A DNA stretch of 64,000 nucleotides. It comes from a bacterium (GTDB lineage Bacteria; 4484-113; JAFGCY01). Each line of letters begins with the position of its first letter. Within the stretch, counting starts at the first letter, position 1. The stretch is from contig JAFGCY010000098.1 of NCBI GenBank assembly GCA_016932385.1, positions 25,668 through 89,667 on the forward strand, read 5' to 3'. The position numbers and the translations under genes are program-made. The notes below the pieces were generated by a model. That model was given only the letters and a program-made list of their open reading frames with translations. It was not told the origin of the DNA and did no database searches. Positions 8,461-16,046 of this stretch are shown in pieces.

Positions 8461-10905
8461 TTAAGGTGGAGGTGGTTCGTCGTACTGTGTGCCCGTGATT
8501 GCATACTCATCTCCCAGCGGTACCGTGATCGGCCCGAAGACCGCCAGGTCGTTGTCGCCGCCGTCCCAGGCCGTCACCTCACGGATGACCATCACCCAGT
8601 ATTCGCCCGCGGTCAATTCGATGAAGTTGAGGACTTGCGGCACCCCGTCCAAGGGCGCCCCGGTCGTGTGCGTGTCCAGCGGCACATCGCCGATGTCCGT
8701 GGCCGCGAAATCGTAGAGGCGGACCTCGGTGGGCATGTCGGTTGTCGCAAACCCGCCCGTGTTGATCGTTACCGCTACGCTCAGCGTATGCGTATCTTCC
8801 GGGCCGATATTAATGGTTACCGCCGCTGAATCGGTGGCCGGCGGCGTGCCGTCATCGGTGACGCGCAGCTGGGCGGTCGTGTTCCAGACCGGTGCATGAT
8901 CGTAGACATGCGTCGCTGTCGGCGTGGTGCCGTAATCCTCCCAGCCGGCGCCCTCGCCGAAATCGAACTCGTATTTCACAATGGTTCCGTCCAGATCGAA
9001 GCTGGCGCTGGCATCGAATTCGACCGTCAACGGGGGCAGCTCGGCGCTGGTCGGATTGGCGGCCAGGATTGCACTTGGCGGCAGGCCCGAAGTTATCAGC
9101 CGTACCTCGCGCGCCCAGTATTTCTCGGCCGGATCCAGCGCGGCGTTCCATAACAAGTCTGCGTTGATGAGGACGAAGTCACTCGGCAGCAAGCTTGATG
9201 GTACTAGATCGCTGTCGTCTTCACCAACGAAGTTGGAATCCTCGGAGACGAGGACGGACAGCTCGTCAAGGTGTATCCAGTTGTTGTAAAGATCGCGAGT
9301 GTGGACGGCGGTCAGGTCCAGTACTCCGCTCGCTTCGTTCCACTCGGCGATCCGCCCGTAGACCTGGCGCGAATTTGGCTGGCCGTAATTGTCTCGATCA
9401 ACCAGGCGCTCCAGCCGCCGGTCGGAGGTCGCCAGCCACTCCGCGTCCGCCAGTTGCGCCTCGTCGGCGTACTCCTGTCCGGCGTCGTCGTCGCCGTCGT
9501 TGTCCATGCTGACGACGGAATCCAGGTGGTTCAATCGGACAGTCGTTTCGACTGGATCGCCGATGTCCTGCTGGGTCGTGGTGACGGTGGTGAAGTACCC
9601 GCCATCGGGATTCTCGCTCAGCTCGATCGCGATCGCCAGGTCGGTGATGTCCGTATCGTCGCGCAGGCGGAACGGAATGACCGTGGTCTCGTGCTCGATG
9701 GCGATCGGCGGGGCCGCGGAGCTGTACTTGTCGCCCTTGGGCGCGCCGCTGTCCAACTCGAAGGTCGGTGCGTACATCACCAGCAGGGCCAGCGCCTGGT
9801 CGTGCGGCAGTTCATAGAAATTCGCGGTCGGGGTGTTCTCGCCGGCGGAGGTGCCGATGGCCGCCAGGTTGGGGATATCGCCCGGGGCGATCCGCCGCAG
9901 GATCTCGAACGGATCGACGACCTTCATATAACAGCGGCCGCTGTCTTCCAACGGACCGAACTCGCCGCTGCCGTCCAGGTCGAACAGGGTCAAGCCGTCG
10001 ATCGCCAGCTGCACCCGTAGGTCAGGCGTATCAGGCAGAGCCGTCTTGAGGCTTTCGATGCCGCTGCGGCCAGTGGGATCTACCGGTGCCACCGACCACT
10101 CGTCCAACAAGTCGGCATCCAATTCAACCACATACTTCGGTGGCAGCTTGTCGCGGAAGATCGCATCCTCGCGCCGGATCGTAGCCAATGCGCCGATCGG
10201 GGAGGGCTCGACAACGCCGTTGCGGTAAACGTTGTAGCCAAAAATTCGCCCGCCGAAGTTCTGGCCAATCGGCGTGATGTCGACGACGTTCACTTCGCCG
10301 TCGTGGTTACCGTCAACCCAGTACAGCGTGTCGTCGAAGCTGCCTTCGTAGGCGATGCCGAAGTTCTGGCCGATCGGCGTCAGGTCGTTGACGCTGACCA
10401 GGCTGTCAAAGTTGTAATCGCCGTTGTTGTTTTCCGTCCATTCCAGGCGGACGCGCCCGCCGCCCAGATCGATGACCGCCAGGTCCAGCACGGCACTCCG
10501 GAAAACGTTGGGCGGCCCGTTGACGGTGCGTTCTCCGGCGACCGTTCGCAGCACAACGGAGACCGGGTTACCTGTGTAACCGTCAACGGGCCGAATGCCG
10601 ATCTCCGGCCCAGCCGGCGCATTGCCGACGATGTGGATGATGTGGTCATCCCCCTCCCATTCTTCTCTGCCGACCACACGCGCCACGGGTATCGCCAACC
10701 GGATGAATTGCCCTTCAGCCGGAATGGCGCTGAATGTCAGGCGATAGCTGTATGGATCCAAGAGCGTCAGGCTGATGCCGTCGGTGCTGGAATCGTCGAT
10801 CGGCTCCAACTCGAAGCCGTCTGTCCGCGACGGGTCCAAGGTTTGCCCGCCGCATCCGGCTGCCAGCAGCAGCACCAACAGGATTGCGCCGAATCGGTAT
10901 CTCAT
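8461..10905 (-). CDS. Dockerin-like/PKD lipoprotein in a regulator operon
   Basis: An 814-residue lipoprotein. The start chosen is ATG 10905, because GGAGGAG lies 8 nt upstream and the signal peptide ends in the lipobox LLAAGC (Cys about 18). Residues 162-217 hold two dockerin-type loops (GDYNFDSLVSVNDLTPIG and DGNHDGEVNVVDITPIG). A PKD domain lies near 605-695 (VEFDASASFDLDGTIVKYEF). The N-terminal 130 residues form a beta-rich region that may be a diverged cohesin-like module. The rest, including the last 110 residues, is unrecognised beta-rich sequence. It starts 2 nt after the MocR gene stop, so the two are probably co-transcribed and translationally coupled. This is an unusual partner for such a regulator. 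Confidence 0.8.
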   Translation of the reverse strand: MRYRFGAILLVLLLAAGCGGQTLDPSRTDGFELEPIDDSSTDGISLTLLDPYSYRLTFSAIPAEGQFIRLAIPVARVVGREEWEGDDHIIHIVGNAPAGPEIGIRPVDGYTGNPVSVVLRTVAGERTVNGPPNVFRSAVLDLAVIDLGGGRVRLEWTENNNGDYNFDSLVSVNDLTPIGQNFGIAYEGSFDDTLYWVDGNHDGEVNVVDITPIGQNFGGRIFGYNVYRNGVVEPSPIGALATIRREDAIFRDKLPPKYVVELDADLLDEWSVAPVDPTGRSGIESLKTALPDTPDLRVQLAIDGLTLFDLDGSGEFGPLEDSGRCYMKVVDPFEILRRIAPGDIPNLAAIGTSAGENTPTANFYELPHDQALALLVMYAPTFELDSGAPKGDKYSSAAPPIAIEHETTVIPFRLRDDTDITDLAIAIELSENPDGGYFTTVTTTQQDIGDPVETTVRLNHLDSVVSMDNDGDDDAGQEYADEAQLADAEWLATSDRRLERLVDRDNYGQPNSRQVYGRIAEWNEASGVLDLTAVHTRDLYNNWIHLDELSVLVSEDSNFVGEDDSDLVPSSLLPSDFVLINADLLWNAALDPAEKYWAREVRLITSGLPPSAILAANPTSAELPPLTVEFDASASFDLDGTIVKYEFDFGEGAGWEDYGTTPTATHVYDHAPVWNTTAQLRVTDDGTPPATDSAAVTINIGPEDTHTLSVAVTINTGGFATTDMPTEVRLYDFAATDIGDVPLDTHTTGAPLDGVPQVLNFIELTAGEYWVMVIREVTAWDGGDNDLAVFGPITVPLGDEYAITGTQYDEPPPP

Positions 10906-10907
10906 CT

Positions 10908-12437
10908 CTATAACTCCTCCCATGATTTCGCGCCGGAGTCCAACAGCTTTGGATCATCGATGCAATCCCTGATCAGATTGCAAAGGATCTTTACCCCTTC
11001 CTCGATCTCGCTCTCGCTGGACCGCGAATAGGCCAGGCGCAGGGCCGCCGTATCCTTACGCGAAGGCAGGCAGAACGGCGCCGGCAGGAAATCGACTCCC
11101 AATTCGCGGCTCATCGACAACAGCGGGACGGAAAGGACCTTAGGCGGTAGCTTCACCCAGATCGTAAACCCTCCCTTGGGACGATGGAAACTGCAACCCG
11201 CTGGCAGGTGCTCATCAAGCACCCGGCACATCGTATCGCGTCGTTTCCGGTATTCCTTATTGGTCTTGCGCAGGTGTTTGATGAAGTGCCCGCGCACGAT
11301 GAACTCATATAACAGGGCCTGTTGAAAGTAGGCTTCGCTGGATTCCGCCCCCAGTTTCGCGTAAACCAGCGTCAAGGCAAACGGCGACGGCGCGCAGATC
11401 CAGCCGATCCGCAGGCCGGGCAGCAGGCACTTGCTGAACGTGCCGATGTAGATCACATAGCCGCCCGCATCCAGCGTCTTCAGCGGCGGCGGCGTGGGGC
11501 CGTCGAAGCCCAGCCAGCGCGCCCAGTCATCCTCGATGATCGGCACGCGGAAACGGATCGCCAAGCGCAGCAGGTGTTCGCGCCGCGCGGTCGACATACA
11601 GATACCGGTGGGGTTGTGGAAGGTCGGAACGGTGATTACGGCCTTGATGTTGTCGCGGGTCAGGACCGTGCCCAGGTAATCAGTGTCCATGCCCTCGTCG
11701 TCGACCGGAATCGGCACGTATTCGATGCCCTTGGCGATCAACAGGTTCATGATGCCGGTGTAGGTCGGTGATTCGATGGCGACCTTCTGGCCGGGCTTGA
11801 GCAGGCGGTCCAGTACCAGGGTCAGCGCTCGCTGGAAGCCGCCGGTCAGCAGGATGTCGTTCTCCGTCTCCGCCATCGGAATGCCGTTGAGCGCCATCTC
11901 CTTCTCCAGGTGGTCGATCATCGGCAGGTAGCCCTGCGGGTGACCGACATCGAAGAAGAACTCCTTGGGGTACCACAGCATGTTCGTGGTGACCTGCTTG
12001 ATGCGCGCGAAGGGGAATAGCCCGGGGTCCGGGCTGGCCATCGTGAATTTGATCAGCTTGCCGGCCTTGCTCTTGCTGGGGGGGACGAGGAAAAAGTCGC
12101 TGTTGAAGCCGTAGGGCTCCCAGCGCATCGGCGGCTGGTTCTCGATGCTGGTTTCCATTTCGTCGCGCGTGCCGAGATTGCTGCCGATGACGACGGAGGG
12201 CAGGGGGGTGACATACGTGCCGCTGCCGTGCCGGGTTTCGATGATGTTCTCGGCCGACAGGTTCTCGTACGCCGTATGCACGGTCTTGCGCGACACGTCG
12301 AGTTGCTTGGCGAGTTCGCGCACGCTGGGAAGCTTTTCCCCCGGAGCCAGCAGGCCGTCGCGAACGAGTTTGATCACCTGGCGGCGGATCTGGTCCTGGA
12401 TCGGCTCTTTGCTGCTTCTGTCGATATGTATGATCAT
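10908..12437 (-). CDS. MocR/GntR-type transcriptional regulator with aminotransferase domain
   Basis: A 509-residue protein of normal MocR length. The N-terminal 75 residues are a GntR winged helix (QDQIRRQVIKLVRDG...GEKLPSVRELAKQLDVSRKTV). The remainder is a fold-type I aminotransferase-like domain with AIESPTYTG, TVPTFHNPTG and the PLP-lysine segment GTFSKCLLPGLRIGW (Lys near 335). MocR proteins sense PLP or a PLP-adduct and usually regulate a neighbouring operon. The divergent operon here starts with another PLP enzyme, which makes it the obvious target (inference). The downstream dockerin lipoprotein follows after 2 nt. A catalytic aminotransferase role is less likely given the DNA-binding domain. 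Confidence 0.9.
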   Translation of the reverse strand: MIIHIDRSSKEPIQDQIRRQVIKLVRDGLLAPGEKLPSVRELAKQLDVSRKTVHTAYENLSAENIIETRHGSGTYVTPLPSVVIGSNLGTRDEMETSIENQPPMRWEPYGFNSDFFLVPPSKSKAGKLIKFTMASPDPGLFPFARIKQVTTNMLWYPKEFFFDVGHPQGYLPMIDHLEKEMALNGIPMAETENDILLTGGFQRALTLVLDRLLKPGQKVAIESPTYTGIMNLLIAKGIEYVPIPVDDEGMDTDYLGTVLTRDNIKAVITVPTFHNPTGICMSTARREHLLRLAIRFRVPIIEDDWARWLGFDGPTPPPLKTLDAGGYVIYIGTFSKCLLPGLRIGWICAPSPFALTLVYAKLGAESSEAYFQQALLYEFIVRGHFIKHLRKTNKEYRKRRDTMCRVLDEHLPAGCSFHRPKGGFTIWVKLPPKVLSVPLLSMSRELGVDFLPAPFCLPSRKDTAALRLAYSRSSESEIEEGVKILCNLIRDCIDDPKLLDSGAKSWEEL

Positions 12438-12502
12438 GTCCGTCTAGCTCAAGTATGCCATAGCCGGAGATCAAAGTGTGGGACATTAGGCTGTCAATCT
12501 CA

Positions 12503-12767
12503 GGTGACACTATTCAGCCGGTAATTCTTGGTCAGGTCAGCCCGATAGCTCGTTTTACAGACTAGCTCTACGCAAAATGGTTGCAGGTCACCGGCGCGAT
12601 TCTTTATCTCGCTGGTAGTGTCACTTGCAGGTTCCGTGAATCAGCTGGTTTGGGGTGACATATTTGCGCTGCCGGCATTGACGGAACGCCGGGCAGCGCG
12701 GCTGTTGCCTGCCCGCGTGCGGGTGTCACGACCGCCGTATTTCACTGCCGGTTGTTTCTCGTGTCAG
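12503..12767. promoter_or_regulatory. Cluster of GTGACAC/GTGTCA motifs in the MocR-desulfurase divergent region
   Basis: The 616-bp spacer between 12437 and 13054 has no convincing gene. It holds GTGACAC at 12504-12510, GTGTCAC at 12618-12624, GGTGACA at 12654-12660, GTGTCAC at 12723-12729 and GTGTCA at 12761-12766. The first two sit in inverted repeats (CAGGTGACACTA versus TAGTGTCACTTG, 11 of 12 complementary). Roughly 0.1 copies of such a 6-mer would be expected by chance in this length. They are candidate operators for the adjacent MocR protein (inference). Confidence 0.5.
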
Positions 12768-13053
12768 TAACGGTGGTCTCTAAACGGAAGGATAACCTAT
12801 ATTCTATCGCCCTTTAACTTTGAAACTGGCTTCTCATGTAATGATTAACGCAAGCGTGTCGGCTTGTCTACAAGCGATTTATCTGAGACCGGAACAACTG
12901 TAGCAGATAGGATGAATCGTGTAACTGGCCTACAGCGGTGAAGAATGCCACCCTTAACTTGATCGGCGGAAGTATGGGCGATATGTGCAATCCGTAGGTT
13001 CTTGGTCCCTTGCTTCGAGACTACACGATCGCCCAGACTCGCCAGACGGATCT

Positions 13054-14199
13054 ATGAGTAACAGGCGGAATCAAGTTTACTTGAATAATGCGGCAAGTTC
13101 ATGGCCGCGTGCGCCCGGTGTTGTGGATGCAGTCACCGCAACGATGAGCGCCCCGCCTAGTCACCCAGGCCGGGCTGTGTCCACATCCGTGGATGTGATT
13201 ACGGAATGCCGCCAACGGCTGGCCGCGCTGTTGCATGCCGGCGATCCCACCCGCATCGTCCTGACCACCCATGCAACCCAGTCCCTGAATTTCGCCGTTC
13301 TAGGCCTGGGGCTTGCTGCCGGCGATCTCGTGGTGACGACGGTTACCGAGCACAATTCAGTCCTGCGGCCGTTGCAGCACCTGGCCGATCGCGTCGGCAT
13401 CCGGATCGCCTATGTTCCGTTGGACGAAGAGGGCGCGCTGGATCAAAAGGTGTATCAGGAGCTTCTGGATGACAAGCCCCGGCTGGTGGCGGTGAACCAT
13501 GCCAGCAACGTGACCGGCCGCGTCAATCCGGTGGCACCCCTGTTCGACTGGGCTAAGCAAGCTGGTGCGATCACGTTGCTCGATGCTTCCCAGTCAATGG
13601 GGCTGATTCCGGTCGACGTCAGTGAATTGCAGGCTGATCTGGTGGCGATCACTGGGCACAAAGGCCTACATGGGCCGACGGGTACCGGTGCGCTATTCGT
13701 CGCCGCCGACGTGGAACTGGAGCAGGTCTTCGTTGGCGGAACGGGCGTGCGTAGCGATCTGGTCCGGCATCCGGCGGATATGCCGGTCAGGCACGAGGCT
13801 GGTACCTACGACATGCCGGCGTTTGCCGGCCTGGCCGCGGCGTTGCGCTGGGTGGAATCGCGCGAACCGGAGTACTGCGCGCGGGAGCAGGAGCTGGGGC
13901 GGCATCTACGGGCAGGCTTGCAGGCCCTTTCCGGTGTAACGCTGTTTGACGCGCAGGCGGATGTTGAGCGCACGGCGATCGCCTCGTTCCGTATCGGCGG
14001 CTGGACGGTCGAGGAAGCCGGTTTCGCGCTGAATGCAAGCTATGGGATCGATTGCCGCACCGGTTTGCACTGCGCGCCGTTGATCCACCAGGCGATTGGC
14101 AGCGCACCGGACGGAACTATCCGGTTCAGCGCATCCGGGTTTAACACAGCCGACGACATTGAGCAGGCCCTGGCGGCGGTGAGGCATTTGGCATCGTGA
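13054..14199 (+). CDS. Cysteine desulfurase family protein (EF2568 type)
   Basis: A class V PLP enzyme of 381 residues from ATG 13054. An in-frame GTG at 12985 would add 23 residues without family character. The N-terminus NQVYLNNAASSWPRAPG, the PLP lysine in ITGHKGLHGPTGTG, the turn GGTGVRSD and the cysteine loop GIDCRTGLHCAPL are hallmarks of the EF2568 branch of SufS-like desulfurases. These enzymes mobilise sulfur or selenium from cysteine or selenocysteine. The branch is often found beside small helper proteins, and here a 109-residue unknown overlaps the stop (GTGA). No SufU or SufE is present. It heads a five-gene operon and is divergent from a MocR regulator. The substrate and acceptor are unknown. 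Confidence 0.87.
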   Translation: MSNRRNQVYLNNAASSWPRAPGVVDAVTATMSAPPSHPGRAVSTSVDVITECRQRLAALLHAGDPTRIVLTTHATQSLNFAVLGLGLAAGDLVVTTVTEHNSVLRPLQHLADRVGIRIAYVPLDEEGALDQKVYQELLDDKPRLVAVNHASNVTGRVNPVAPLFDWAKQAGAITLLDASQSMGLIPVDVSELQADLVAITGHKGLHGPTGTGALFVAADVELEQVFVGGTGVRSDLVRHPADMPVRHEAGTYDMPAFAGLAAALRWVESREPEYCAREQELGRHLRAGLQALSGVTLFDAQADVERTAIASFRIGGWTVEEAGFALNASYGIDCRTGLHCAPLIHQAIGSAPDGTIRFSASGFNTADDIEQALAAVRHLAS

Positions 14200-14525
14200 A
14201 GATCATCGATATCAAAAAGGTTGAGGATTGCTTTGACGGCAGCAGTGTGTTCAGCTACTGGTTTGACAGCCAGTGGACCGAAGCAGCGATCGGTGGACTG
14301 AGCGCCTTGGGCCGGTTGGAGTACTTCGCCGACTTTCCGCGGCCGTTATTTAGGCTGACTACACCGGAGGGCCTGCACGTCAAGGGCGTAAAGGGCGAGG
14401 ATAACTGCCGCGTGATTTATCCCCAGAGCAATCGAGCGGAGATCAGACAGGCATTTGAGCGGCATTTCGCCGCCCGTCAGCAGAACAAACCAGGAGGTGA
14501 TCAAAAATCGGCTACTCAGAAGTAA
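14196..14525 (+). CDS. Small conserved-looking unknown protein coupled to the desulfurase
   Basis: A 109-residue soluble protein starting at GTG 14196, which overlaps the desulfurase stop by 4 nt (GTGA), so translation is probably coupled. I do not recognise the family. It has alternating beta and amphipathic segments (SVFSYWFDSQWTEAAI, LFRLTTPEGLHVKGVKGED), one early Cys (DCFDG), one later Cys (EDNCRVIY) and a charged, disordered tail. Its position suggests a partner or sulfur-acceptor role similar to the DUF3343 proteins that accompany related desulfurases, but I see no real DUF3343 similarity. Confidence 0.75.
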   Translation: MKIIDIKKVEDCFDGSSVFSYWFDSQWTEAAIGGLSALGRLEYFADFPRPLFRLTTPEGLHVKGVKGEDNCRVIYPQSNRAEIRQAFERHFAARQQNKPGGDQKSATQK

Positions 14526-14557
14526 TGTGCAGTCTTAATACCTAGCGGAGGATCAGC

Positions 14558-14749
14558 ATGGGAGCAAAAATCGTTAAATTGTGGGAGTTTGTGGCCTCAA
14601 AAGCGGACCTACAAACCAAAATGCGCGTTGCAGTGAAAAGCGGCATACCGTCAGCGACCGCCGCGAGCGCGGATGACTCACCTGAAAACATCACGAAAAT
14701 GAAGGATGCGATTAAGGAAATCATGGGCGAAACCGCGCCAAATGTCTAG
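14558..14749 (+). CDS. 63-residue protein of unknown function
   Basis: A short, mostly helical protein (AKIVKLWEFVASKADLQTKM ... NITKMKDAIKEIMGE) with a strong GGAGG at 14547-14551, 6 nt before ATG. Base composition is similar to its neighbours and it lies inside the operon, so I believe it is real. It has no cysteines and no membrane segment. It might be a small structural or regulatory subunit; no family is recognised. Confidence 0.65.
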   Translation: MGAKIVKLWEFVASKADLQTKMRVAVKSGIPSATAASADDSPENITKMKDAIKEIMGETAPNV

Positions 14750-14797
14750 CGGCGTACATACACTTAGGTTTACAACAAGGACCACAAGGAGTTGAGT

Positions 14798-15334
14798 ATG
14801 GCTGTTATAAAGAAAACGGAGATTGAACTGGTTCACAAGTTCAATTCTCAAACCTGCCGTCACACGCTGAATGGACACACTTCAGTCTTGCACTGCCATC
14901 ATTATGCAACGTTGTACAGCCGGCTGGCGGACGATTGCGGCATGCTGGACGGCCGGAAACTGTTATTCGAATGCGCCGAGGATTCGTTCCTGGAAGTCCT
15001 GTGCTCCTATTACGCGGAGCAGGGTATCGACTCCATCGAAGACCGCATCGCGATCGCTGAGCAGTATTACGCCGTGACAGGCCTGGGCAAGATGAATATT
15101 AAATGCGCCGGCGCTGAGTCCGGCGAGGTCGAGTTGCTGCACAGCCATGTTGACGAGGGCTGGATCAAGAAATGGGGCAAGCGGGATTCCGCCGTCAACT
15201 TCATTACCTGCGGCTATATCGCCGCCGTGTTCAGTGCGGTGTTCGATCACCCGGCGCGTTCCTACACCGTTGCCGAGTTTGCCAGTCTGGTCAAAGGTGA
15301 CGAACGCTCTCGCTTCAACGTCGTGCTCGCTTAG
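14798..15334 (+). CDS. V4R-like protein, first of a pair
   Basis: 178 residues from ATG 14798, chosen over TTG 14792 because AAGGAG (14786-14791) is 6 nt upstream. The N-terminal part contains HTSVLHCHHYATLYSRLADD, rich in His and Cys. The C-terminus (GYIAAVFSAVFDHP...VAEFASLVKGDERSRFNVV) follows the 'G..A......E..S..KGD..C.F.V' pattern of V4R (4-vinyl-reductase) small-molecule-binding domains, here with Ser and Arg in place of the usual cysteines. It is distantly similar in layout to the next gene, so the pair may form a heteromer. Function unknown; probably a ligand or intermediate-binding subunit. Confidence 0.72.
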   Translation: MAVIKKTEIELVHKFNSQTCRHTLNGHTSVLHCHHYATLYSRLADDCGMLDGRKLLFECAEDSFLEVLCSYYAEQGIDSIEDRIAIAEQYYAVTGLGKMNIKCAGAESGEVELLHSHVDEGWIKKWGKRDSAVNFITCGYIAAVFSAVFDHPARSYTVAEFASLVKGDERSRFNVVLA

Positions 15335-15354
15335 GGAATTCAAGGAGAATAACT

Positions 15355-15960
15355 ATGGCTATTGATCGAAAAAAAGTGATTGCTGACATGGCAAAGGTTG
15401 AAGTGCTCGGCAATGCGGATGGACTGATTCCCGGCTTCAACGTGTTTGTCACCCAATTACCGGCGGCATTCTGGAACAGGTTTGCCGAGCGGCTGACCCG
15501 ACAGGTCAGCGAAGATCTGCTGGAAGCGGCCGAGTGGCTGCTGGTCAACGCGGCGCACGAGTGCGGCTACCACACGGGCTACGGCATTATCACCTCCGAG
15601 GAATGGAAGGCCATCGTCGGTCCCATGGTGGAGAAGGTGCCGGATGACATCCTGCACGGTGCCTTTGCTGTCTTCACCGCCTGGGGTTGGGCCAAGAGCG
15701 AAGTTATCGAGCTGGTGCCCAACGAGCGGATGGTGGTGCGCGCGTATGACTACTACGAGTCGGACGTCGTATCCTACGGCGCGTCAACCAAGTTCAGCGC
15801 TTACATGATTCGCGGTGTCTGCGCCGCCTTCATGGATCTGGCCTACGGTGGCGACTACGATCCGACGGGCGAGACCGGTTTGCGTACCTTCCAGTGCCAG
15901 CAAACCAAAGGTATCGAATGCGGCGACGAGTACGGAGAATTTGTTATCACGCGGGCGTAA
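15355..15960 (+). CDS. V4R-like protein, second of a pair
   Basis: 201 residues with AAGGAG at 15342-15347, 7 nt before ATG. The middle segment AFAVFTAWGWAKSEVIELVP and the end FQCQQTKGIECGDEYGEFVI match the general V4R pattern, including the paired Cys residues near the C-terminus (C..TKGIECG). These are positioned like the metal- or thiol-binding cysteines of V4R proteins. It is the last gene of the operon and is followed by a hairpin. With the desulfurase upstream, the cysteines could accept sulfur or selenium, or hold a metal (inference). Confidence 0.75.
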   Translation: MAIDRKKVIADMAKVEVLGNADGLIPGFNVFVTQLPAAFWNRFAERLTRQVSEDLLEAAEWLLVNAAHECGYHTGYGIITSEEWKAIVGPMVEKVPDDILHGAFAVFTAWGWAKSEVIELVPNERMVVRAYDYYESDVVSYGASTKFSAYMIRGVCAAFMDLAYGGDYDPTGETGLRTFQCQQTKGIECGDEYGEFVITRA

Positions 15961-15987
15961 CAGCCTGGCAAAAGAAATTTAATCAAG

Positions 15988-16034
15988 AGCTGCCTGCCGA
16001 CAGCGAACGCAGTTAAGCTGACGGTCGGGCAGCT
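15988..16034. terminator. Hairpin between convergent operons
   Basis: AGCTGCC-TG-CCGAC (15988-16001) pairs with GTCGGGCAGCT (16024-16034) across a 22-nt loop, between the stops at 15960 and 16047. It is a possible bidirectional terminator. The long loop and weak T-run lower confidence. Confidence 0.35.
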
Positions 16035-16046
16035 TCGCTTTAGCTG

